From assembly GCA_024401695.1 (NCBI GenBank), contig JAKSKN010000001.1:1-64000 (forward strand): 64,000 bases of DNA, given 5' to 3'. A program made the position numbers and the translations under genes. How positions within the stretch are numbered: the first letter of the stretch is position 1; each line of letters begins with the position of its first letter. Of the stretch, positions 41,109 to 49,106 are shown in pieces. The notes under the pieces are model-generated. The model was not told where the DNA came from. It did not search any database and saw only the letters and a list, made by a program, of their open reading frames with translations. Origin of the DNA: Bacteroidales bacterium. Lineage in GTDB: Bacteria > Bacteroidota > Bacteroidia > Bacteroidales > UBA932.

Positions 41109-42677
41109 ATGAAAAGATTATTTTTTGCGATATTGGCCATAGCTTCGCTTGTATCCTGCCAGAAAGAGGAACTTCAGGAGCAGGACACAGCTGGCACAAA
41201 CAAGATAAGGGTAATCACAGCATATTTCGACGATGCCCGGACCAAAACCGATCTCGATGATAATGGCAAAACGCCCAAATGGACTGTGGGTGACAAGATT
41301 TTGTTGCTTGATGAAAACGGCAAGGAAGAGATCACATTGGCAGATGATGATATCAAAGGAAATGAGGTGACGATAAAGACCACCTTGTCCGGCACGCTGT
41401 ATGCCGTCTATCCGTCAGAGGCTGCGGCCGCTGAAAAGATAGTGACAGAGAATAGTGTCCCTGTCACTTTATCCGCCTCTCAGGATGGCTCTTTCGGGAG
41501 TGCGAACATCTGCGTCGCCAAGGAGAGCTCCGGCACCATCATTTTCAAGAACGTTACTGCAGTCCTCCATATCACGCAGACAGCCGCCGCCACAAAGGTG
41601 AAGGAGATCACCATAAATGCTCATTCTGTAAATATCGCCGGTACCGGTACAGTGGATATCAGCTCCGCAACCCCGGATTTGAGATTGAGCTCCGGCGAGT
41701 CCAACAAGATCAAGGTCAAATCCGACGAAGCCCGTTCGGACTTCTATATCGCAGTGGCTCCTGCCACACTCCCGAAAGCCACTGAATTCGGCTTTGCCAC
41801 AGGCAGTGAGCTTGGAGGTGTAAAGCTTTCGGAAGGAAAGAATGTAGCCGCCAATACCATCTACAACATAGGCAGTATGGATGCTTCCGACATTGCACCG
41901 AATACATACCACCCTTATGTAGAGATAAATGGCCTGAAATGGGCGACCGATAACCTTGCAATCACCGAATCCGGCAAGAGGGAATTCAAAGGGACAGGTC
42001 ACATCAACGGTGACTACTTCCAGTATGCCGCGTATGAGGATTATGGTGGACCGGGAACGGGCTACCTTATTTATACTGCATTCACAAGCAAGGCATGCGG
42101 AGATGACAGCAATGGCTTTACTCTTTTCGAAGGCAAGGACTATTTCACCGGCCCGACGTCGGCGACGGGTAAAGTTAAATCCGATGCACCGTATTACACC
42201 CTCACCGAGACAGCACATTTTTATACAAAATACAATGACTTTTATTCCCAAGTCCTTGACAGGACGGGAACTTACTCGGGTCACAACGATGATGCGGCCA
42301 ATGCCATTCTCGGTGGCAGTTGGCGTATGCCTGTAATAGAAGAGTTGCAGGCACTGAAAAATGAAAACTATTGGGTTTGGGATAATGGATATGGCTTTTA
42401 CATATTTGCTCCTGATGCGAACCATCCGGCCGGAGTACATGCAGAGACATTTCCTGAAGACCTGAACAAATCTGACGCTTTGCTGTTCTTGCCGGCAGCT
42501 GGAAGCCATGGATTTTATAATGTGGGAACTAACTGTATGTATCGGTCAAGTACGAACCAAAGCAGTGACAACGCGTTAATTTTTCATAGCGGACTTTGGA
42601 ATTCGAAATTGGAATTTTATTTAAATGCTTCGACATTCCGTTACTATGGAATACCCATCCGCCCTGTCGCAGATTAG
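41109..42677 (+). CDS. FISUMP-type surface lipoprotein, unit 4
   Basis: This 522-aa lipoprotein has the lipobox LVSC followed by QKEEL. N-terminal RVITAYFDDARTKTDLDDNG and GTLYAVYPSEA resemble unit 1 most closely. The FISUMP part begins near residue 270 (HPYVEINGLKWATDNLAI), contains GSWRMPVIEELQALK, and ends IPIRPVAD. It lacks its own microprotein; the fimbrillin-like gene and the 40029 microprotein lie upstream in the same unit. The frame is open from 41082, but 41109 gives the signal peptide. Confidence 0.85.
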   Translation: MKRLFFAILAIASLVSCQKEELQEQDTAGTNKIRVITAYFDDARTKTDLDDNGKTPKWTVGDKILLLDENGKEEITLADDDIKGNEVTIKTTLSGTLYAVYPSEAAAAEKIVTENSVPVTLSASQDGSFGSANICVAKESSGTIIFKNVTAVLHITQTAAATKVKEITINAHSVNIAGTGTVDISSATPDLRLSSGESNKIKVKSDEARSDFYIAVAPATLPKATEFGFATGSELGGVKLSEGKNVAANTIYNIGSMDASDIAPNTYHPYVEINGLKWATDNLAITESGKREFKGTGHINGDYFQYAAYEDYGGPGTGYLIYTAFTSKACGDDSNGFTLFEGKDYFTGPTSATGKVKSDAPYYTLTETAHFYTKYNDFYSQVLDRTGTYSGHNDDAANAILGGSWRMPVIEELQALKNENYWVWDNGYGFYIFAPDANHPAGVHAETFPEDLNKSDALLFLPAAGSHGFYNVGTNCMYRSSTNQSSDNALIFHSGLWNSKLEFYLNASTFRYYGIPIRPVAD

Positions 42678-42846
42678 TCGTATGCCTTCTGCGGGCATAG
42701 CTGCATCGGGTCACGCAGGCTTCCTTCCCGTTACAGGCTACCACAGTGTCCGTCTTATTTTAGAATCTCAGTGGTACTCGGAAGAAGAATGATGTTTGCA
42801 TCAGTTCTGTCGAAGTAAATTCGGATATTGCTTGCAAACTTCATTA

Positions 42847-43217
42847 GTCCATACAGATGAACCAGGAACGCACGCTTTTGCATTCCATACCGATGTACGT
42901 TTTATCCGTGCAGATCAGCAGCGAAAGCTGAATTCAAGTTACGTGGATACGCTCCTCAGGTGCGTAGAATGGATATTGGCGTAAATTGAGGCTTTATTTT
43001 CGGCCTCAAGTTACGCGGAAAGCGTCTGGAAGTGCCTGGAAGCAGGGTTCCCGTTACTTGATTTTTATTTACCGACTTCTCAGCGGCAGGCTCCGGCATC
43101 TGAATCACGTCCAGCCGTGCCGCAAACGTATATACTTTACAGCCGTCTAACCAATCCTGTTTCATCCGTCCATACAGATGAACCAGGAACGTACGCTTTT
43201 GCATCCGATGTACGTTT
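42847..43217. repeat. Mosaic spacer repeat R1
   Basis: The 622-nt gap between the FISUMP gene and the DinD-like gene is mostly this repeat. Its modules are: a (42901-42943, CCGTGCAGATCAGCAGCG.. to CAAGTTACG), b (42944-42963), a unique stretch with a TTGAGGC/GCCTCAA stem ending in a second CAAGTTACG, c (43016-43049), d (43050-43139) and e (43140-43170). A CCATACAGATGAACCAGGAA motif flanks both ends. R2 has a-b-d-e and R3 has a-c-d. Confidence 0.75.
43123..43154 (-). promoter_or_regulatory. Minus-strand promoter carried by repeat R1
   Basis: TTG at 43152-43154 and TACGTTTG at 43123-43130, 21 nt apart, read leftward. The transcript would start with a strong GCGGCA..TGCCGC hairpin and could encode a short peptide beginning MPEPAAEKSVNKNQVTG at 43099. 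R2 carries the same promoter intact. Confidence 0.55.
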
Positions 43218-43300
43218 TCATTCGAATCGCCCCTACGTATTTTCACTTTCCATTGCTGTAGTTCCCACAAAAGACTTAACTTTACGAAAAAATCGATGCT

Positions 43301-44176
43301 ATGTCACAGGAACTGCTGATAAAACTGTTTGAGAACAACCAGATACGCGTAATTTGGGATGAAAGTAAAGAAGAACATTTTTTCTGTGTCAATGACATTG
43401 TCACCGCCTTGACTGAAACAGTGGATGCTACGAATTATCTCAAACAACTTCGGCATAGGGATTCCGAACTTTCAAAAGGATGGTTACAAATTGTAACCCC
43501 CCTTTCAGTGGAGACTGCCGGAGGCCTCCAAAAAATGAATTTCTCAACACTGGAGGGAATATTCCGCATTATTCAGTCGATTCCAAGCAAGAAGGCAGAA
43601 CCCATTAAGCGTTGGCTTGCGGCAGTTGGTGCAGAGCGTATTGACCAAATGCAGGACCCTGAAAAAAGCATTGAACAGGCAATCGCAGATTACAGACGGC
43701 TTGGTTATTCTGAACAGTGGATAAATCAGAGAATCAAGACAATAGAAATACGCAAGAAACTTACCGATGAATGGAAACGAGGAGGTATTTTGGACGATGT
43801 CCAGTACGCTTCTCTTACTGATATTATCAGCAAGACATGGAGCGGTTTGACAACAAGGGAATACAAGAATCGTAAGGGTTTGCATAAGCAGAGCCTGCGT
43901 GACAATATGACTGATATTGAGTTGATGTTGAATGGCTTGGCTGAAGCTTCTGCGACAGCAATCAGCAAAGAGGCTGACCCTGAGGGATTTGAAGAAAACG
44001 CCTCGGTTGCCATCAAGGGAGCTAAAATTGCAAAGAATGCAAGGCTGGAACTGGAATCAGAATTGGGACATTCTGTCATTTCGTCAGAAAATGCCATAGG
44101 CCATATTACTGCAGAGGACGAGTTGCCTATGAATGACGGAAACGCCTTGTCTGAAGATAATCGGGAAACATTCTAA
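43301..44176 (+). CDS. DinD-like Bro-N domain protein
   Basis: This 291-aa protein has an N-terminal Bro-N domain (about residues 10-115: RVIWDESKEEHFFCVNDIV, then TNYLKQLRHRDSEL) and a C-terminal part of the DNA-damage-inducible protein D type (YSEQWINQRIKTIEIRKKLTDEW, split as YSEQWINQRIKTIE and IRKKLTDEW, then WSGLTTREYKNRKGL). DinD-type proteins bind or modulate DNA repair factors; they are frequent in mobile DNA. A TAACTTTA element about 20 nt upstream may be the -7 box. It is the first gene of the repeat-separated array. Confidence 0.8.
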   Translation: MSQELLIKLFENNQIRVIWDESKEEHFFCVNDIVTALTETVDATNYLKQLRHRDSELSKGWLQIVTPLSVETAGGLQKMNFSTLEGIFRIIQSIPSKKAEPIKRWLAAVGAERIDQMQDPEKSIEQAIADYRRLGYSEQWINQRIKTIEIRKKLTDEWKRGGILDDVQYASLTDIISKTWSGLTTREYKNRKGLHKQSLRDNMTDIELMLNGLAEASATAISKEADPEGFEENASVAIKGAKIAKNARLELESELGHSVISSENAIGHITAEDELPMNDGNALSEDNRETF

Positions 44177-44220
44177 GAGAAAGCAAATCGTGTTGCACTG
44201 AACAAGACTTACGCTTTATC

Positions 44221-44426
44221 ATTCCATACCGATGTACGTTTTATCCGTGCAGATCAGCAGCGAAAGCTGAATTCAAGTTACGTGGATACGCTCCTCAGGT
44301 GCCCGTTACTTGATTTTTATTTACCGACTTCTCAGCGGCAGGCTCCGGCATCTGAATCACGTCCAGCCGTGCCGCAAACGTATATACTTTACAGCCGTCT
44401 AACCAATCCTGTTTCATCCGTCCATA
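44221..44426. repeat. Mosaic spacer repeat R2
   Basis: Modules a-b-d-e: identical blocks to R1 without module c and without the unique central stretch. The junction b-d replaces b...c-d. The minus-strand promoter (TTG 44404-44406, TACGTTTG 44375-44382, 21 nt) is intact. This fills the gap between the DinD-like gene and the GNAT module. Confidence 0.8.
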
Positions 44427-44489
44427 CATATGATTTGAACATACTGAGAACAGAAAATTGTGCCTTTTGGCTTCAGATAAAGGGCATAA

Positions 44490-44519
44490 TTGAACCAAAG
44501 TAAATTTTGCGTATATTTG
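44490..44519 (+). promoter_or_regulatory. Promoter of GNAT TA module
   Basis: TTG 44490-44492 and TATATTTG 44512-44519, 19 nt apart. The antitoxin ATG is 17 nt downstream. Confidence 0.65.
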
Positions 44520-44536
44520 CAGAAATTGTTTTTGAT

Positions 44537-44707
44537 ATGGCAAAACCGATTAAAGAAACACCGATTTTAACGGGTAAAGACGCAGAGCGGTTCGTTTCTG
44601 AGATGCAAAGAGTGGACAATCTTAGTGCTGAGCAACGCAAATCCAATTACGCACAATTGATGGCTCAGTATAAGGACGCAACACGGAATATTGAAATTTG
44701 CCTCTGA
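44537..44707 (+). CDS. Small putative antitoxin of GNAT TA pair
   Basis: This 56-aa protein begins MAKPIKETPILTGKDAERF. Short proteins with the KPIKETP..GKDA pattern occur upstream of GNAT genes in Bacteroidota, to my recollection. It overlaps the acetyltransferase gene by one base (TGATG). It has no ribbon-helix-helix motif that I can see, unlike classic TacA antitoxins. Its assignment as antitoxin rests on size, order and coupling. Confidence 0.65.
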   Translation: MAKPIKETPILTGKDAERFVSEMQRVDNLSAEQRKSNYAQLMAQYKDATRNIEICL

Positions 44708-45222
44708 TGAAATTAGTCCGTCTGACTGCTGATTATCCCCTCCAGTCCTTTGACTGCGGAGATGAGGACTTGAATGAGTTCCTTCTTGATGATGCGAAAC
44801 ATTTTCTTGCAAAACGCATCGCGAATACCTTCATTCTTGAAGATGAGGGAAAGATTGTTGCATATTGTTGCTTGCTCAACGATAAAGTGACGCGATTGGA
44901 GATTATCGGAAGTCAGTGGAAGAAAATCAAAGACACATTTCCGGACGGGAAGAAATTCCGCAGTTACCCATCAGTCAAAATAGGACGTTTTGCGGTTGCC
45001 AAGGAATATCAAAGCCAACATATAGGAGCTCAGTTGATATCCATCATCAAGGTTTTGTTAAGCGATGATAATATCTATTCGGCGTTTCGTTTCATTACTG
45101 TTGATGCATACTGCTGTGCTCTCGATTTCTACAGGCACAACGGCTTCAAGGAGTTAACCCAGACAGACGAGAACGACAGCACAAGGCTTATGTATTTCGA
45201 TATGCTTGAGGTGGGTAAATAG
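44707..45222 (+). CDS. GNAT acetyltransferase, putative TA toxin
   Basis: This 171-aa GNAT-fold protein contains the acetyl-CoA-binding region YPSVKIGRFAVAKEYQSQHI followed by GAQLISIIK, and CALDFYRHNGFKEL near the C-terminus. TacT/AtaT-type toxins of this family acetylate aminoacyl-tRNA and stop translation. Coupled translation with a tiny upstream ORF and location in a toxin-antitoxin array support a toxin role over ordinary metabolism. A terminator follows at 45259. Confidence 0.75.
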   Translation: MKLVRLTADYPLQSFDCGDEDLNEFLLDDAKHFLAKRIANTFILEDEGKIVAYCCLLNDKVTRLEIIGSQWKKIKDTFPDGKKFRSYPSVKIGRFAVAKEYQSQHIGAQLISIIKVLLSDDNIYSAFRFITVDAYCCALDFYRHNGFKELTQTDENDSTRLMYFDMLEVGK

Positions 45223-45258
45223 TTGCAGCATAATACTTTTTGACGAAATATAGCAAAA

Positions 45259-45285
45259 CCGCACCATTATGATGCGGATTTTTTT
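45259..45285 (+). terminator. Intrinsic terminator of GNAT TA module
   Basis: CCGCA/TGCGG stem around a short loop followed by a run of seven T residues. Confidence 0.7.
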
Positions 45286-45395
45286 GGGGAAGCATTCCTA
45301 TAGTTTGATTTCTTCAATCGCAGTAGCCCGACTTTTTCTCAGTAGGTCAAACGCATCCGTGCAGACGGATGATTCTGAAGCGGATGCTTTTCGCA

Positions 45396-45896
45396 TTAAA
45401 TAATGCCGATTTTTCTGTTCTGCTCGAAGTAATTCAAGGCGATTTTCCCTTTTATGCGATCATACTCTGATGTATGGAATTCATTTCGGCTGATTTCAAG
45501 AAGAGCCATCATCGTAAGAGGATTTGATATAATCCGCAGCATCTTACCATTGGATTCAGATGGGACTTGTCCATCTTCATAGTTCTTGAGCTGATTGATG
45601 CCGAAGCCTAGCATACGGGACAACTGCGTGCGGTTAAGGCCATAATTTTCCCGGAGAGCCTTTATTTCTTGTGCTGAAGGAATGCCATGCGTCTTTCTAT
45701 ACTGGTCGTAGAGTTCGCTGGTCCATAGATTGTCCTGCTCAGTCGTTGTGAACTGTTCACCAGTATCTTCGCACTGGTAGTAGCGGACATTCACAGTATA
45801 TTTCTCCCCGCGAAATGTCTTTTGCTCGACATCGTGGACCTCATACACTTTACCGCCTGTGAAAGGGCTCTCAATATTAACGTATTCTTTTGTCAT
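45396..45896 (-). CDS. MqsA-like HTH antitoxin
   Basis: This 166-aa protein has an N-terminal segment with a Cys-containing domain (SPFTGGKVYEVHDVEQKTFR and YYQCEDTGEQF) and a C-terminal HTH (LRENYGLNRTQLSRMLGFGI, then NQLKNYEDGQVPS). This order is that of the YgiT/MqsA antitoxin family, although only one of the zinc-binding Cys residues is evident. It overlaps the upstream toxin gene by 4 nt and should repress the shared promoter. Confidence 0.78.
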   Translation of the reverse strand: MTKEYVNIESPFTGGKVYEVHDVEQKTFRGEKYTVNVRYYQCEDTGEQFTTTEQDNLWTSELYDQYRKTHGIPSAQEIKALRENYGLNRTQLSRMLGFGINQLKNYEDGQVPSESNGKMLRIISNPLTMMALLEISRNEFHTSEYDRIKGKIALNYFEQNRKIGII

Positions 45897-46135
45897 TTGT
45901 TTCTCTCCTTGAATGCATATTTGTTAGGAAATTCGGATTTGTGGAAAGAAATACATATTGTATCCGTTTCTATATTTCTGATTACATCCGCCCTCTGCGC
46001 CGGAGTTATCCCCAATGCAGCAATTGCTTCATCATTCTTCTTCCTGTCAATGAAGAATATCCCCCAGATATCAAATTTCGGGAGGAATGAATTCAGAAAA
46101 GCCTGAACGTGTTCTCGTGTTTCTATTTTCTTCAT
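45893..46135 (-). CDS. MqsR-like toxin with internal deletion
   Basis: This 80-aa protein begins with the Bacteroidota MqsR-like pattern FDIWGIFFIDRKKNDEAIAA followed by LGITPAQRADVI, and ends TICISFHKSEFPNKYAFK. As I recall the family, about 35-40 residues normally lie between these blocks (including DYxxGP and WVFGKxVKGxEIYIKI). Here they are missing in frame, so the toxin is probably inactive. The -7 box TATATTTG lies 4 nt before the ATG, a leaderless arrangement. Confidence 0.6.
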   Translation of the reverse strand: MKKIETREHVQAFLNSFLPKFDIWGIFFIDRKKNDEAIAALGITPAQRADVIRNIETDTICISFHKSEFPNKYAFKERNK

Positions 46136-46139
46136 GATG

Positions 46140-46147
46140 CAAATATA
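46140..46147 (-). promoter_or_regulatory. -7 box of MqsRA-like operon
   Basis: TATATTTG on the minus strand, followed by CATC and the ATG at 46135. Confidence 0.6.
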
Positions 46148-46246
46148 ACATTAAAATGAAGAACAAACAAATATTCTCACTTTAAGGTGATATAATTCGA
46201 ATTATCCATATCTAATTTGATCAAAAAGTTTGTGGGCACCTTACTG

Positions 46247-46415
46247 TTTTATCCGTGCAGATCAGCAGCGAAAGCTGAATTCAAGTTACGCGGAAAGCGT
46301 CTGGAAGTGCCTGGAAGCAGGGTTCCCGTTACTTGATTTTTATTTACCGACTTCTCAGCGGCAGGCTCCGGCATCTGAATCACGTCCAGCCGTGCCGCAA
46401 ACGTATATACTTTAC
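46247..46415. repeat. Mosaic spacer repeat R3
   Basis: Modules a-c-d: the block ending CAAGTTACG joins directly to c (CGGAAAGCGTCTGG..) and d. The minus-strand -7 box TACGTTTG (46398-46405) is present, but the sequence diverges before the -33 position, so that promoter is probably dead. It lies in the 409-nt gap before the second ATPase gene; the remainder of the gap is unremarkable A/T-rich DNA. Confidence 0.8.
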
Positions 46416-46544
46416 GCCTTCTAAAATAAAACAGGATCTTAGACAAAACGCAGCGACGATGCATTTACATGGTCGGAATTGCGTGGAATTATTTGGCCGT
46501 TAATACCAATTTTGATATATTCGCGGCTGAATAATTATTTGGAT

Positions 46545-47999
46545 ATGAAATCACTTATTATAGCCCGAGAAAAAGAGCAGGCGATGCTTGACAGGCTTCT
46601 GACGGAGCCGACGTCTCAGTTATTGACCATTTATGGAAGAAGGAGAATAGGAAAGACTTTTCTTATTCGTGAGTATTTTGATGACAACTTTGCCTTTAAG
46701 CATACGGCAGTATCACCATTGGAGTTCAAGGATAAAGACGAGAAACTCCTTTATAGGATACAGCTGGATGAATTTGCTCATTCCATGGAGAAATATGGTG
46801 CCAGGTTGGATGGACCACTTAAGGACTGGTTTGATGCATTTCACAAGTTGGAGGATTTCCTAAGTAAGAAACGTTCCAAGAAGAAGATGGTGGTCTTCAT
46901 TGATGAAATGCCATGGCTAGATACTCCCAGGTCCGGCTTTATGTCAGCATTTGAACACTTCTGGAATGATTGGGGTTGTGGAAAGCATAATCTATTGCTG
47001 ATTGTCTGTGGTAGTGCTACTACCTGGATGCTGGATAAGCTTATCAATAATAAAGGGGGCCTATACGGCAGAACAAACCGTGAAATGCATATGCATCCAT
47101 TCACTTTGGATGAGACGCAGCTTTATCTTGAGTCCAGGAATGTCACCATGGACAGATATGATATCGTGCAGACCTATATGATGATGGGAGGAGTGGCATA
47201 CTATATGTCCTTCTTTGAGCCAGGGAGGTCGCTTGCTGAAAATATTGATGCTGTGTTCTTCAGTGAAGGTGGCTTCCTGGGTTCCGAATATGACCGTTTA
47301 TTCACTTCTCTTTTTGCTGACAACAAGAACTACAGGAAGATTGTAGAATACCTGTCGTCATTAAGATATGGCGCTACAAGGCCTCAGATCTCGGAGAAAA
47401 CCGGAATAACGGAAGGTGGAACACTCAGCGATATGCTGAAGGCGCTCGTTAAAAGCGACTTGGTGACTACGTATTACAACTTTGGAGAGACTAAGAGGAA
47501 TTTGTATTATAAGCTTACAGATATGTTCTGTTTGTTTTATCTGGGCTTTGTAAGCAGGAATCCTACTAATAATCCTCACTACTGGTATGATAATCAAAAC
47601 TCGCCCAAGTTGAACAGTTGGAGGGGAATTGCGTTTGAGGATGTATGTTTTGTGCATCAGGGCCAGATACGTGCCGCACTCGGTATTTCCGGAGTTCAAT
47701 CAGAGATATACCCGTGGAAGACTTTAGGGGAGAATGAATCCTCAGGAGCACAGATTGATATGCTCATAGATAGAGCAGACCGTGTCGTAAACCTTTGTGA
47801 GATGAAGTTCACAAGGGACGAATTCATAATTGATAAAGACTATGATGCAAAACTGAGGGCTAAGATAGAAGCACTGACGCGTGCCACGAAAAACAAAAAG
47901 AATATTCAAACTACTATTGTGACGACTTATGGTCTGAAAAGCAATATGTATAGCAGTAGAATACAGCGCGTTGTGCCAATGGAAGCTCTCTTCAGGTAG
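46545..47999 (+). CDS. AAA+ ATPase with DUF234 nuclease-like domain, relative 2
   Basis: This 484-aa relative of the 25710-27140 protein has Walker A GRRRIGKTFLIR, Walker B MVVFIDEMPWLD, LIVCGSATTWMLDKLI, and the C-terminal QIDMLIDRADRVVNLCEMKF, with the same D..ExK spacing. The frame is open from 46479, but ATG 46545 aligns with its relative's start. Both proteins sit beside repeats and toxin-antitoxin modules, so they may be maintained for a role in element stability or defence. The function is not established. Confidence 0.82.
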   Translation: MKSLIIAREKEQAMLDRLLTEPTSQLLTIYGRRRIGKTFLIREYFDDNFAFKHTAVSPLEFKDKDEKLLYRIQLDEFAHSMEKYGARLDGPLKDWFDAFHKLEDFLSKKRSKKKMVVFIDEMPWLDTPRSGFMSAFEHFWNDWGCGKHNLLLIVCGSATTWMLDKLINNKGGLYGRTNREMHMHPFTLDETQLYLESRNVTMDRYDIVQTYMMMGGVAYYMSFFEPGRSLAENIDAVFFSEGGFLGSEYDRLFTSLFADNKNYRKIVEYLSSLRYGATRPQISEKTGITEGGTLSDMLKALVKSDLVTTYYNFGETKRNLYYKLTDMFCLFYLGFVSRNPTNNPHYWYDNQNSPKLNSWRGIAFEDVCFVHQGQIRAALGISGVQSEIYPWKTLGENESSGAQIDMLIDRADRVVNLCEMKFTRDEFIIDKDYDAKLRAKIEALTRATKNKKNIQTTIVTTYGLKSNMYSSRIQRVVPMEALFR

Positions 48000-48036
48000 G
48001 TAGATACGCCCAGCAATGAACGTAAGCTGAAACATT

Positions 48037-48100
48037 CAAATACCGATGTACGTTCTGTCATCCGTCCATACAGATGAATCAGGAACGTATGCCTTATCCT
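48037..48100. repeat. Partial spacer repeat R4
   Basis: CATTCAAATACCGATGTACG, then TTCTG, TCATCCGTCCATACAGATGA and ATCAGGAACGTATGCC. These are the flank motifs of R1 (42847 and 43160) without modules a-d. It closes the array. Confidence 0.65.
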
Positions 48101-48146
48101 GATAATATAAAAATTTGCTAACTTCGCGATTAGGCTGTTACAGATT

Positions 48147-49106
48147 ATGAAAGGAATACTCAAACTGGCCGTTTGCGCTATTGCGGCTGTTGCTGTTCTG
48201 ACTTCCTGCTCCAAGACAGAGCCGGAAGTGACCGTTGTGGACAGGCGTATCGTGATTCTATCTTCCATCGGGGGGATGGGAGACCACGGCTACAACGACC
48301 TTGTGATGTCAGGGCTGCTGAAGTCCTATTGGGCGAGAGGCCGCTTTGATGCGCATATGTTCTATCTCGGCCCTGAGACAATGGAAGAAGCCGAAGACTT
48401 TGTCGAAAGGTGGACAGGTCCCGAGACCAAGACGGCAAAACACACATTGCTGGTGATGTGCTCGTCTGATTATCGTGAGCTTGCCGAGAAGAAACTTGCC
48501 GACAGGGATTTCACTTCGGAGAATGAAGTGGAGATGCTGGTGTTTGAGGTTCCTGAGCTGCCGGAGCCGCAGAACGGGATAAAGGCTTATTCCTTTATGA
48601 TTCCGATGTACGGTGCATCATACGATGCGGGGGTCTTTGCCGCGCAGAACGGGTACGGGAAACCGCTTGTCTGGCTTGCGGACGAGAGCGATGCCCTGAC
48701 AAGGAAGGCAGGAGAAGGTTTTTCCGACGGTTATGAGTCCGTAACAGGCACGGCCCCTGAATGGAGGTTCCTTTGCGATGACTGGCACGGATACACAATG
48801 GGAGGAGAAGCTTATGCCCAGATGGAGGAGGTCAGCGGGCAGAATGACTTCATCTTCCCCGTGATGGGAGGCTCGAATATGGGCATCTACCGTTATCTGA
48901 GGGAGAACCCCGACGGCCCTGCGGTCGTTGGGATGGACGTGGACCAGAGCATATATTCGGCCAACGTGGTTGGCAATATCTTGAAGCACATCGACGTGGT
49001 GCTGCAAGGACTGATCGAAGACTGGATGAACGGCAACCCGATAGAACATTATAAGGAATATGATACACAGAGCGGACATATTGAGTGGAGCCCTGTTGCT
49101 CGCTAG
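48147..49106 (+). CDS. BMP-family lipoprotein
   Basis: This 319-aa lipoprotein has the lipobox LTSC followed by SKTEPE. Its body has the Bmp/Med-type periplasmic-binding fold: ILSSIGGMGDHGYNDLVMSG at the start, GASYDAGVFAA, and VVGMDVDQSIYSANVVGNIL near the end. In other bacteria such proteins bind nucleosides for ABC transporters, but no transporter is adjacent here. The downstream gene overlaps it by 47 nt, so the two are likely coupled and may act together as sensors. A TAACTTCG -7-like element is at 48119-48126. Confidence 0.82.
   Translation: MKGILKLAVCAIAAVAVLTSCSKTEPEVTVVDRRIVILSSIGGMGDHGYNDLVMSGLLKSYWARGRFDAHMFYLGPETMEEAEDFVERWTGPETKTAKHTLLVMCSSDYRELAEKKLADRDFTSENEVEMLVFEVPELPEPQNGIKAYSFMIPMYGASYDAGVFAAQNGYGKPLVWLADESDALTRKAGEGFSDGYESVTGTAPEWRFLCDDWHGYTMGGEAYAQMEEVSGQNDFIFPVMGGSNMGIYRYLRENPDGPAVVGMDVDQSIYSANVVGNILKHIDVVLQGLIEDWMNGNPIEHYKEYDTQSGHIEWSPVAR

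Noticed and set aside
41469-42509. 346-codon minus-strand frame opposite FISUMP unit 4
   Set aside because: It is a shadow of the lipoprotein gene with unusual Cys/Arg/Ile composition and no start signals.
34401-42677. FISUMP 3' ends as variable repeats of an active diversity-generating retroelement
   Set aside because: No pair of 3' ends is near-identical with A-to-N differences, and no template repeat or reverse transcriptase is in the window. Kept only as a tentative idea tied to the 39831 ORF.
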